DNA of 64,000 nucleotides from an uncultured Commensalibacter sp. Lineage in GTDB: Bacteria; Pseudomonadota; Alphaproteobacteria; Acetobacterales; Acetobacteraceae. Position 1 is the stretch's first letter. Every line of letters begins with the position of its first letter. The notes under the pieces were generated by a model, which was not told where the DNA came from, did not search any database, and was given only the letters and a program-made list of their open reading frames with translations. Below, piece by piece: positions 1 to 8,394 of this stretch. The translations under genes were made by a program, and so were the position numbers. Where the stretch lies: contig CALYOP010000003.1 in NCBI GenBank assembly GCA_945266285.1, forward strand, positions 220,709-284,708, read 5' to 3'.

Positions 1-807
1 CGCAGTTGCAAGACCAATTGCTGTCATAATCAATGCTTCACCTACAGGTCCAGCCACTTTATCCAAAGTCGCCTGTCCTGCGATACTAATAGCCGCAAGC
101 GCGTGGTGAATACCCCAAACCGTACCAAATAACCCAACAAAAGGTGCCGTTGAACCAACCGTTCCTAAAAAAGCTAAACCACGTTGTAAACGATTTTGAA
201 TATGATCGACAGCGCGATGAATTTCCATTGAAGTCCAGCTATAAAGATCTATCGTTTCTTGCAACGCACCGGCATGATGTTGAACGGCCTCAATCCCTTT
301 TTCAGCGGTAAAGCGGAATAAAGATCTTTCTCCAAGCCGTTTTGTTCCTTCCTGAAGATTTTTTTGTTGCCAGAAATTCTGCTGAACTACTTCTTTTGCC
401 GCTTTGAAAATACGGTTCTGCTCAATAAATTTAAAGATCATGATATACCAGCTGCCAATCGACATAACCGCCATAATCAGCAAGGTTATTCTGGAAACGG
501 TATCACCCCCTTTCCACAAATCACTTAATCCATAGGGATTTTTTGCAGATTTTGTTGCCTGATCTTCATTACTGATTGCCAAGCCTTGTTGACCATTTTC
601 AGCTGGAGCTGCTGAAGAATCCGGCATTTGGGCTGGATTAGATGCTGCGGGAGACTCTGGTGGTAAATTTGACTGCTTTACTTGGGTTACAGGATCCGTT
701 TTTACAGAAACGTTCTGGGCTTCTGCTAAACTGCAAACACTGATCGCCATCGCACCACTCAGAACCATTGGGATTGAATAACGAAAAAGGCGAGAGTTTT
801 TTTTCAT
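1..807 (-). CDS. exbB: ExbB/TolQ-family proton channel subunit (3' end cut by window edge)
   Basis: Inner-membrane MotA/TolQ/ExbB proton channel subunit that energises TonB. The first 269 residues are visible; the C-terminus lies off the left edge. Residues about 1-30 form a signal peptide ending in AEA, followed by a Pro/Ala/Ser-rich periplasmic stretch (about 35-90), the long N-terminal form of ExbB common in alphaproteobacteria. The first core membrane helix is near 105-125. The family core with a GTVWGIHHAL stretch follows near the edge. It lies 80 bp downstream of tonB on the same strand, as expected for a tonB-exbB(-exbD) operon; exbD would be off the window. Assignment is firm; ExbB rather than TolQ rests on the tonB neighbour and the signal-peptide extension. 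Confidence 0.9.
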   Translation of the reverse strand, partial: MKKNSRLFRYSIPMVLSGAMAISVCSLAEAQNVSVKTDPVTQVKQSNLPPESPAASNPAQMPDSSAAPAENGQQGLAISNEDQATKSAKNPYGLSDLWKGGDTVSRITLLIMAVMSIGSWYIMIFKFIEQNRIFKAAKEVVQQNFWQQKNLQEGTKRLGERSLFRFTAEKGIEAVQHHAGALQETIDLYSWTSMEIHRAVDHIQNRLQRGLAFLGTVGSTAPFVGLFGTVWGIHHALAAISIAGQATLDKVAGPVGEALIMTAIGLATA

Positions 808-887
808 ATTTTGATCGTTTCCTTTTTTAACAATGAGCAGACAACTACTTCAGATAATTTTATCAGATCTTCAGTAAGCCCTGTTTT

Positions 888-1580
888 TTAATCCAGTCTA
901 AAATCAATAAGATAGCGATGTCCCAACTGTTTGACAGGCACACCATTACGAGCTGCAGGACGATATCGGGCATTCCGCACATAACGAAGCGCTTCTTCAA
1001 TAAAGGCCGCATTAACACCACTACTGGCGACGTGACAATTACTGGTTGTTCCGGATGCTTCGACGTCACAGACAACCGCTACCCGAGCTTCTTTTCCTGC
1101 GGCTTCCATTTCACTAGGGTATCGTAATCGAACACCATTAAGCGGTACTGCACCGGCACTTCGATCTGGTGGCCCCATCGTTGATTGCCCTTCCCCAGCC
1201 GTACCTTGACCTTGATTAGCATTCATCGAAAATGACTGCGTTGTATTTCCTTTTAATGCCTGTGCTTTAGGACGTTCACGATGAACTTCGGTTACTTTGG
1301 GAGGAATTGGCTTTTCTTCCGTCCGAATAGGAGGCGGTGTAATTTCTGGAGGCGGTGGCATCACCATTTCAGGAGTCAAAGGCGTTGTAGATGCTGACAA
1401 ACTCGCCGATGATGCCGAAGCTTGAACAATCTGTGTAATCAATGGGCGCCGTTCTGGTGGAGCAGGCTCATTCCAACCCATTGCATGTATCAAGGCCCAT
1501 ATAGCCAAAAGATGGAGCGCCACGACCAAAACAATAGGTAAGATATAATCTATGGGTCGATGTGAATCACAATTCGTCAT
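888..1580 (-). CDS. tonB: TonB-family energy transducer
   Basis: Periplasm-spanning TonB protein that passes proton-motive force from ExbB/ExbD to outer-membrane receptors. It has 230 residues: an N-terminal membrane anchor (about 11-32), a proline-rich rigid linker with PPPEITPPP and nearby Pro/Lys runs (about 70-110), a low-complexity Gln/Gly/Ser section, and a C-terminal TonB fold (about 150-230) ending in YRPAARNGVPVKQ and a final beta strand. It starts 63 bp downstream of the prfB stop and precedes exbB. No siderophore receptor is in the window, so the substrate is unknown. Confidence 0.88.
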   Translation of the reverse strand: MTNCDSHRPIDYILPIVLVVALHLLAIWALIHAMGWNEPAPPERRPLITQIVQASASSASLSASTTPLTPEMVMPPPPEITPPPIRTEEKPIPPKVTEVHRERPKAQALKGNTTQSFSMNANQGQGTAGEGQSTMGPPDRSAGAVPLNGVRLRYPSEMEAAGKEARVAVVCDVEASGTTSNCHVASSGVNAAFIEEALRYVRNARYRPAARNGVPVKQLGHRYLIDFRLD

Positions 1581-1643
1581 TACGGATTATTTCCTGTTAT
1601 CTTGAATATGGCCAAAATTGACTATCCATTTACATCCACTTGA

Positions 1644-2775
1644 TTATGATGCCTGTGCACTGGCTTCGGAACGAGTTGCACCCACACGTAAAGCCAAAGC
1701 AGCCGCCATAAAATCGTCCAAATCTCCATCAAGAACAGCATCAGGATTGGTTTTATCAACTTCGGTTCGTAAATCTTTTACTAATTGATACGGCGCAAGC
1801 ACATAGGAACGTATCTGATGCCCCCAACCAATATCGGTTTTTGCGGCTTCGGTCTGTGCAGCTTGTTCTTCACGTTTTTGCAATTCCAATTCGTATAAAC
1901 GTGCTTTTAGCATTTCCATCGCTGTGGCACGGTTACGATGTTGAGAACGATCCGTCTGACAAGCCACAATAATTCCCGTCGGAACATGGGTAATACGGAT
2001 AGCTGATTCCGTTTTGTTAATATGCTGCCCACCGGCACCAGAAGCCCGATAGGTATCAATCTTAAGATCAGCTTCGTTAATCTCGATATCGATCGAGTCA
2101 TCAATAACAGGATAAACCCAAACGGATGCAAATGACGTATGCCGTCTTTTAGCCGAATCAAATGGAGAAATACGAACCAAACGATGCACGCCGGCTTCGG
2201 TTTTAAGCCAACCATACGCATTAAGACCCGTAATCTGCAAAGTTGCCGATTTAATGCCCGCTTGTTCCCCTTCGGTACTTTCCATAAAAATTACTTTGTA
2301 ACCATGACGTTCAGCCCATCGTGTATACATCCGCAATAACATTTCGGCCCAATCCTGTGCTTCGGTTCCACCGGCTCCAGAATTGACTTCTAAATAGCAA
2401 TCATTACGGTCTGCTTCGCCTGAAAGCAGACTTTCAATTTCAAGACGTTTTGCTTCTTTGGCAAGATTCTGTAATTGATTGACGGCTTCATCAACCATTG
2501 ACTGATCTTCTTCAGCTTCGGCCATGCTCACCAAATCTGCCGCATCCTGAGTTTCATGCGAAAGCGTATTTACTTGCTCAATCTGATTGGACAGTTGCGT
2601 CCTTTCTTGCATGATTTTTTGAGCTTTTTCTGAATCATTCCACAGATCAGGATCTTCGATTTGGTTATTTAGCTCTGCAAGCCGGTCAATTGCTGCATCC
2701 CAGTCAAAGATGCCTCCTTAGCAGCTCAAGAGACTGCTGTATCGTTGCATAGAGCGCATCGCTCTCAGTAGACAT
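1644..2775 (-). CDS. prfB: Peptide chain release factor 2, expressed by programmed +1 frameshift
   Basis: RF2 ends translation at UGA and UAA. The gene is in two frames. An ATG at 2775 begins 23 codons (MSTESDALYA...LLRRHL), then an in-frame TGA at 2704-2706. The site CTTTGAC with an AGGAGG internal Shine-Dalgarno (2713-2718) just upstream is the classic autoregulatory +1 frameshift signal. After slipping, the frame reads LDWDAAIDRL and continues to the stop at 1644, giving about 376 residues. The SPF anticodon-like tripeptide is near 203-205 and the catalytic GGQ near 248-250, almost the E. coli positions. Low RF2 causes slow termination at the TGA and so more frameshifting. Gene finders that ignore the shift start it at the internal ATG 2612. 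It follows mrcA, a common alphaproteobacterial order. Confidence 0.96.
2703..2718 (-). promoter_or_regulatory. prfB +1 programmed frameshift site
   Basis: Read on the minus strand the site is AGGAGG, a short spacer, then CTTTGAC. The AGGAGG pairs with 16S rRNA, and the ribosome slips from CUU to UUU over the in-frame UGA. All elements of the bacterial RF2 autoregulation signal are present. Confidence 0.95.
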
Positions 2776-2841
2776 AAATATATTACCTCAATTTACTTTC
2801 AATAATGAGAATGCGAATTATAATCAATAACCATCAAGAAA

Positions 2842-5376
2842 TCAATATAATCCACCCATACCAATATCGCTACCCGATGAAGGTTGTCCACCCCCTACTT
2901 CTGGATTACTACGTGATGGTCCTTCTGAATTACCTTGTTCATGGGACAAATTACTTCCTCCCATATCTTCTTCAGAATCAGGGATATTTTCTGCTCCTGT
3001 ATCGGCAGCCGTCAATTCACCATTAGCCGCACCACCTTCCAGAGAAACACTAACACCGGGGATTTGTCCTTCTTTAAAGGCATCAACCGCAACCCCACGT
3101 CCCGTATCATAACTGGCAAGCGATATGCCCGTCGGTGGAATAAAATCAAGCTTAGGCCGTTCAGCCAATACCTCTTTCATAAAGCTGTTCCAAACAGGGC
3201 CTGCGACAACGGCACCAGTCATATTCTTGCCCAAGCTTTTGCGTTGATCATAACCAAACCACACAATTGTTACCACATCGGGTGAAAAACCAGCAAACCA
3301 AGCATCATTAAAATCCTGTGAAGTTCCTGTTTTTCCCGCTAATGGACGATCAATTCCTTTACCGGCCAAATGCCCCGTTCCACGTTTGATTACATCTTCC
3401 AACATCGTTACAACTTGGAAAGCACTTTGTTCGGAAACAACACGCTTACGATTATCCTTGATCACCGGCATTTCATTAAGATTTTGTGGTTGTTCAACAC
3501 TCATATCTTCGGGACGCCAGATGACATGACCATGACGATCTTGAATATAGTCAATCAAAGTTGGATTTACCACCACACCACAATTAGCAATACTGGCGTA
3601 AACACCGGCATGACGTAATACCGTCGTTTCAACAGCCCCCAATGCTGCTGGCAAGACCAACGGCATAGAAGGAACTTCCTGCAAAGCAATTGCCAAATTG
3701 GCAACGGCTTTCATACCCACTTGCGCAGCCACACGGATAGTAACCAGATTGCGCGATTGTCTTAGACCATCATGCAAAGTGGTTGGTCCTTGGAAATCCT
3801 TTTCATAATTGCTGGGATGCCAATTTCCTGAGGAAAAAGGAGAGTCCATAAATTTCTGTGAAGGCGATATTCCATTTTCCATCGCAGCCAAATAAACTAC
3901 CGGTTTAAAAGAAGAACCCGGTTGCCGCAAAGCCTGCGTCGCACGGTTAAACTGGGATTCAGCAAAAGACCACCCCCCAAACATGGCCAATACCCGTCCC
4001 GTTTTCACATCCATAGAAACCAACGCACCTTCAACAAGGGGGATTTGTTGCAAATTGACCTGACCATTTTCTGCCAATGGTTCAATCATGACCAAATCGC
4101 CAGCTTTCAAAGGATGGGTTCGACGTGCCCAAGCCATATCCTTGGCATTAATGGTTCCCGTATGCGGTTGTCCTTTTGCTCCACCTTCAAGCCATCCGAC
4201 ATTACCACTCTGTGATAAAACCAAAGCATATCGCCAATTCGAAAGTATTCCTGATGGTGGCTTTTCTTTTGCGATCTGTTCTTGCCATAACATCATATCA
4301 TTATAGGCAATATGTTTGACAGGACCGCGCCATCCACGGTTACGATCATATTTCATCAATGCCTGACGCATCAGGCGTGTAGCCAAATTCTGGGTTTTGG
4401 TATCAAGACTGGTATGAACTTCCAATCCACCCTGCATTGTTTTATCGGCACCATAACGTTCAACAAGCTGACGTCGCACCTCTTCACCGAACCATTCACT
4501 ACCCGCAAGTGGCCCTTGCCGGACATAACCTTGTGGAACAAGCGGTTCTTTGGTAGCGATATCGGCGGCTTCTTGCGTAATAAAATGGTTCGTTGCCATA
4601 CGTTGTAAAACCCAGTTCCGTCTTGCTATCGCGGCTTTGGGATAACGAAATGGGTTGTAATTCACCGGAGAACGTGGAAGCGATGCTAATAATGCAGCTT
4701 CGGCGTCGGTAAGCTTGTCCAAAGGTTTATTAAAATAAGCCTGAGCAGCTGAAGCAACACCGTAGCTTCCAACACCCAGATAAATTTCGTTCAGATAAAT
4801 TTCAATAATCTGGTCTTTGCTGAGCGTTTGCTCAATCCGCATCGCCAAAATTGCTTCCCTGACCTTTCTTTTCATCGAAAGTTCATTGGAATTCAGCAAC
4901 ATAATACGGGCCACCTGCTGGGTAATTGTCGAAGCACCCACCGGACGATGGCCCCGGCGCATCGTCATATCCGTAACAATAGCCCGCGTAATCGCCATCG
5001 GATCAATACCGCCATGGCTATAGAATTTCTGATCTTCTGCAGCAATAAAGGCGTTTTTAACCCGATCAGGAATAGCACTGGATGGCACAAATAAACGGCG
5101 TTCAGATGCCAATTCTGCAATCACTTGATCATTATTTGCATAAATACGGCTCATTACCGGCGGTTCATAAGAACGCAATCCTTCAACCGTTGGCATATCT
5201 TTGGTCAACCTGGCATATTGCAACCAAACAACAATTCCGCCACCAACAAAAATCAGCAGAAACAAGCCAGCTATAATACCCAAAAATATACGCCAAAACC
5301 GATAACGCAAACGGCGTACGGGTTGTGTATGCTTTCGATCAGGAGGCACGTGTGAATCAGGCGGAACAGAAGACAT
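2842..5376 (-). CDS. mrcA: Bifunctional penicillin-binding protein 1A (transglycosylase/transpeptidase)
   Basis: Class A PBP that polymerises and crosslinks peptidoglycan. It has 844 residues: a short basic cytoplasmic tail, a membrane anchor (about 29-51), and a GT51 transglycosylase domain with the EDQKFYSHGGID catalytic motif from residue 114 and the GASTITQQ motif. The transpeptidase domain carries SSFK (nucleophile Ser), SRN and KTGTS. The last 70 residues are a Gly/Ser/Asn/Glu-rich disordered tail. It begins with ATG at 5376 and is followed by prfB after 66 bp. Length and motif order match PBP1A of alphaproteobacteria. A terminator-like hairpin upstream separates it from the aldo/keto reductase. 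Confidence 0.96.
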   Translation of the reverse strand: MSSVPPDSHVPPDRKHTQPVRRLRYRFWRIFLGIIAGLFLLIFVGGGIVVWLQYARLTKDMPTVEGLRSYEPPVMSRIYANNDQVIAELASERRLFVPSSAIPDRVKNAFIAAEDQKFYSHGGIDPMAITRAIVTDMTMRRGHRPVGASTITQQVARIMLLNSNELSMKRKVREAILAMRIEQTLSKDQIIEIYLNEIYLGVGSYGVASAAQAYFNKPLDKLTDAEAALLASLPRSPVNYNPFRYPKAAIARRNWVLQRMATNHFITQEAADIATKEPLVPQGYVRQGPLAGSEWFGEEVRRQLVERYGADKTMQGGLEVHTSLDTKTQNLATRLMRQALMKYDRNRGWRGPVKHIAYNDMMLWQEQIAKEKPPSGILSNWRYALVLSQSGNVGWLEGGAKGQPHTGTINAKDMAWARRTHPLKAGDLVMIEPLAENGQVNLQQIPLVEGALVSMDVKTGRVLAMFGGWSFAESQFNRATQALRQPGSSFKPVVYLAAMENGISPSQKFMDSPFSSGNWHPSNYEKDFQGPTTLHDGLRQSRNLVTIRVAAQVGMKAVANLAIALQEVPSMPLVLPAALGAVETTVLRHAGVYASIANCGVVVNPTLIDYIQDRHGHVIWRPEDMSVEQPQNLNEMPVIKDNRKRVVSEQSAFQVVTMLEDVIKRGTGHLAGKGIDRPLAGKTGTSQDFNDAWFAGFSPDVVTIVWFGYDQRKSLGKNMTGAVVAGPVWNSFMKEVLAERPKLDFIPPTGISLASYDTGRGVAVDAFKEGQIPGVSVSLEGGAANGELTAADTGAENIPDSEEDMGGSNLSHEQGNSEGPSRSNPEVGGGQPSSGSDIGMGGLY

Positions 5377-5409
5377 GCGAATACTCTGCCAGAAAAATGA
5401 ATAGAAGGA

Positions 5410-5434
5410 GAAAAAGACAAAAAACCTTTTGTCT
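5410..5434 (-). terminator. Rho-independent terminator after the aldo/keto reductase gene
   Basis: On the minus strand an 8-bp stem AGACAAAA/TTTTGTCT with a 4-base loop is followed by a T run. It lies between the aldo/keto reductase stop and the mrcA start, both on the minus strand. Confidence 0.6.
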
Positions 5435-5551
5435 CCTTTCTTTATCCTATTTTTATGGTTTTTGAAACTGGACTTTATTTTCCACTTTTTTCAGCAAAAT
5501 AAATTCTCATAATGCCGAAAAATTAAATGAACATCCCGGTTAATCATTTAT

Positions 5552-6469
5552 TTAACGCGACAGATTCATCATTTCTTTCATTTTTTGCCATTCCTTTTCA
5601 CCGGCCTGATTTAAACGTTCAAATTCATGATCCGTTAAGTTCACATGAACCGAAGCAACATTTTCCCTAAGATGTTCTGGTGATCCTGTGCCAGGAATAG
5701 GTAAGATTACGGGCGAACGTTTTAATAACCAAGCCAAAGCAATTTGATTGACTGTGGCATCTTTCTGATGCGCAATTTCCTTTAATACCGAAGTGCTTTC
5801 TGCAAATTTACCTGCATTTAACGGTGCCCATGGGATAAAACCAATATGATGTTTTTCACAATAGTTTAATACATCTTCTGAATGCCGGTTAAAAAGATTA
5901 AAACGATTTTGAACCGTCACGATATTAAAATATTTCTTCGCCCGTTCAATCATTTCTACATCAACTTCGGATAACCCAATATGCCGGATTAGCCCTTCTT
6001 TTTGCATTTGAGCAATTGCTTCAAATTGTTCTTCGGGTGATACATCTTTTCCAACACGATGAAGCTGCCACAGATCAATATGTTTGCATTTTAAACGCCG
6101 CATACTCATTAATACGCATTGACGCAAATAATCGGTATTGCCAATTGGTCGCCAAATATCTGGGCCATGCCGTGTATGACCGCCTTTGGTTGCAATAAGC
6201 AAGCCCTTGGGATAAGGGTAAAGCGCCTCACAAATCAGGTCTTCACTAATAAAAGGCCCATAACTATCTGCCGTATCAATGAAGTTAATGCCTAATTCTT
6301 GGGTCAGCTTCAACGTAGCAAGTGATTTATTTCGATCGGCAGGTTCGCCCCAAACCCCTTTGCCAACAATACGCATAGCACCAAAACCCAAGCGATTGAT
6401 TTCGATCTCACCTGCGATTTTAAATGTACCTGCCGCATGTGCAGGTATTTTTTGCGTTGATTGATTCAT
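5552..6469 (-). CDS. Aldo/keto reductase
   Basis: NADPH-dependent oxidoreductase of the aldo/keto reductase superfamily, about 305 residues, with a TIM-barrel sequence. Visible signatures are RLGFGAMRI, the FIDTADSYG segment with the catalytic Asp and Tyr, ATKGG with the catalytic Lys, and LWQLHRVG with the conserved His. The C-terminal half has the cofactor-binding pattern PVILPIPGTGSPEHL. The start is set at the ATG at 6469 because GGAGGG lies 6-7 bases before it; an in-frame start 33 bases upstream has no such site. It follows hrcA after about 50 bp. The substrate cannot be read from sequence. Confidence 0.88.
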   Translation of the reverse strand: MNQSTQKIPAHAAGTFKIAGEIEINRLGFGAMRIVGKGVWGEPADRNKSLATLKLTQELGINFIDTADSYGPFISEDLICEALYPYPKGLLIATKGGHTRHGPDIWRPIGNTDYLRQCVLMSMRRLKCKHIDLWQLHRVGKDVSPEEQFEAIAQMQKEGLIRHIGLSEVDVEMIERAKKYFNIVTVQNRFNLFNRHSEDVLNYCEKHHIGFIPWAPLNAGKFAESTSVLKEIAHQKDATVNQIALAWLLKRSPVILPIPGTGSPEHLRENVASVHVNLTDHEFERLNQAGEKEWQKMKEMMNLSR

Positions 6470-6522
6470 TTTATTCCCTCCGTGAACTATTCGATAGGAC
6501 AAGAGGTATAAAATCCAACCCT

Positions 6523-7602
6523 TTATCCTAATAAACGACCGATAATCTTTGACGTGTAATCAATAACCGGAACAATTCGGCCATAATTAATTCGGGTAGG
6601 CCCAATAACACCAATCGCACCGACAATACGATTTTTTTCATTCCTAGCAGCAGAAACAATCATGGAAAGGCCAGAAACACCGAATAAATCGCTTTCTGTA
6701 CCAATATAGATCTGTACCCCTTCAGAACTTTGCACTAATTCGACCAATTTGATCATAATTTCTTGTGTTTCCAATTGATCAAACAGATTTTGAATCGCCG
6801 TAAGATCTTCCATCTGGGTGATATCGGAAAGCAACCGTGCTTGACCGCGCACGAACAAGGCACCACCCCAACCCGTTTCCCCCCAAGTGGCCAAGCCACT
6901 ATCAACGACTTTAGAGGTTAAATGATCCAATTCGTTCTGATTGGCTTGGATTTGTTCTTTGACGGATTCCCGTAATTCGTCCAAGGTCTGACCCGCAATT
7001 TGCGCATTCAGATAATTTCCGGCTTCAATTAATGCCGATGGCGTGACCCCATTGGGGATTTCAATCACTCTGTTTTCGACTTGACCATCGCCACCAACCA
7101 GAACGACCAAAGCTCGTTGAGGTCCCAAAGAAATAAATTCAATATGTTTCAATGTTCCGTTATTTTTCGGAGCCATCACCAATCCAGCACCCAAAGACAG
7201 ACCAGAAAGCATCGAAGAAGCATCCGCCATGACTTCCTGCAAAGAACGTCCACGCGCTTCTAAAGAAGCACTAATAGCATCTTGTTCCTGTTTCGGTAAT
7301 TCGCCAAACTGCAATAATCCATCCACAAAAAGCCGTAACCCTTTATCCGTTGGTAATCGTCCGGCTGAAGTATGAGGGGCATAAAGCAAACCCGCATCCG
7401 TTAAAACTGACATGATATTACGGATTGTCGCTGGCGATAAGGATAAAGAAGAACGTTGCGAAAGAAGTCGCGACCCAACCGGTGTGCCCGTTGCAACGAA
7501 TTCTTCGACTATTTCTCTTAAAATAACTGCCGAACGTTCATCCAGACCCCATATTTTTTTGATTTCTGATGATATTGGCAACGATGTTTTACCCCTATTC
7601 AA
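6523..7602 (-). CDS. hrcA: Heat-inducible transcription repressor HrcA
   Basis: Repressor of heat-shock operons (groESL, dnaK) that binds CIRCE elements. About 359 residues: an N-terminal winged helix (SAVILREIVEEFVATGTPVG, then SPATIRNIMSVL), then the GAF-like and dimerisation domains, ending with IGPTRINYGRIVPVIDYTS, a conserved HrcA segment. No ATG fits the N-terminus. The first usable start is TTG at 7602, and a second TTG at 7581 has AGGGG about 10 bases upstream, so the exact start is unsure. It is divergent from rdgB. No CIRCE inverted repeat is visible in its own upstream region and no grpE follows. Confidence 0.94.
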   Translation of the reverse strand: MNRGKTSLPISSEIKKIWGLDERSAVILREIVEEFVATGTPVGSRLLSQRSSLSLSPATIRNIMSVLTDAGLLYAPHTSAGRLPTDKGLRLFVDGLLQFGELPKQEQDAISASLEARGRSLQEVMADASSMLSGLSLGAGLVMAPKNNGTLKHIEFISLGPQRALVVLVGGDGQVENRVIEIPNGVTPSALIEAGNYLNAQIAGQTLDELRESVKEQIQANQNELDHLTSKVVDSGLATWGETGWGGALFVRGQARLLSDITQMEDLTAIQNLFDQLETQEIMIKLVELVQSSEGVQIYIGTESDLFGVSGLSMIVSAARNEKNRIVGAIGVIGPTRINYGRIVPVIDYTSKIIGRLLG

Positions 7603-7750
7603 CCTTTTTTAACACTCCATCAAAATGAAACATATTACAGAATTAAGTGCTTTTGTAATTATAGACCAAAAATCAGATTTTTGCATCTTGCGTTATAAAA
7701 AGACTATAAAGGCTATAAATAACGCTTGGTCTTAACAGGGAATCTTCACG

Positions 7751-8374
7751 ATGATCGAATCAAATATACAGCACATCAAATATGGTAGCCGCATATTGAT
7801 TGCTTCACATAACAAAGCAAAAATCAGGGAAATGAAAACCATGATGGCCCCATATAATATTCGGGTCATTTCTTCTGCCGATTTGGATTTACCAGAACCC
7901 GAAGAAACAGGAGACAGCTTTAACGCAAACGCGGAAATCAAAGCCGTCGCCGCAGCCAAAGCATCGGGGATGATTTCCCTTGCGGATGATTCAGGATTTT
8001 GTGTGAATGCTTTAAAAGGTGCGCCCGGAATTTATTCAGCCCGATGGGCAGGCCCCAACAAAGATTACAAAGCGGCGATGGAACGTATTCGTGAAGAATT
8101 AGGCCATAACAAAGATTGGTCTGCTTGGTTCTTTTGCGCTTTATGTGTTGTCTGGCCTGATGGAACAATCCGTAGTTTTGATGGTCGCGTTGATGGTGAA
8201 TTTGTATGGCCACCCCGTGGCAAAAATGGCCATGGTTACGACCCCGTATTTAAGGCAACAGGGTCGTCATTAACCTTTGGCGAGATGACCGATGCCGAAA
8301 AAAACGAAATCAGTCATCGCGCCCGTGCTTTTAATTCCTTTTACAAAAACTGCCTGCTTTCTTCACCAGCCTAG
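7751..8374 (+). CDS. rdgB: Non-canonical purine NTP pyrophosphatase (RdgB/HAM1)
   Basis: House-cleaning enzyme that hydrolyses dITP, XTP and ITP to monophosphates and keeps deaminated purines out of nucleic acid. 207 residues. Family landmarks are ILIASHNKAKIREM at the N-terminus, LADDSGFCVNAL with the catalytic acidic residues, GAPGIYSARWAG, HGYDPVF, and SHRARAF near the end. It is single on the plus strand, divergent from hrcA and convergent with hpnN. The rph gene often found beside rdgB in relatives is absent here. Confidence 0.95.
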   Translation: MIESNIQHIKYGSRILIASHNKAKIREMKTMMAPYNIRVISSADLDLPEPEETGDSFNANAEIKAVAAAKASGMISLADDSGFCVNALKGAPGIYSARWAGPNKDYKAAMERIREELGHNKDWSAWFFCALCVVWPDGTIRSFDGRVDGEFVWPPRGKNGHGYDPVFKATGSSLTFGEMTDAEKNEISHRARAFNSFYKNCLLSSPA

Positions 8375-8394
8375 TTTTTGAAAATAACAACACG

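Noticed and set aside
863..1127. Short frames over tonB on both strands
   Set aside because: They overlap a well-supported tonB gene and have no family resemblance or ribosome sites.
7603..7750. CIRCE operator upstream of hrcA
   Set aside because: No TTAGCACTC-N9-GAGTGCTAA pattern or near match is visible in this intergenic region.
8345..8394. AATAAC/GTTATT hairpin as terminator between rdgB and hpnN
   Set aside because: The stem is only 6 bp, AT-only apart from one pair, and lacks a T run on either strand.
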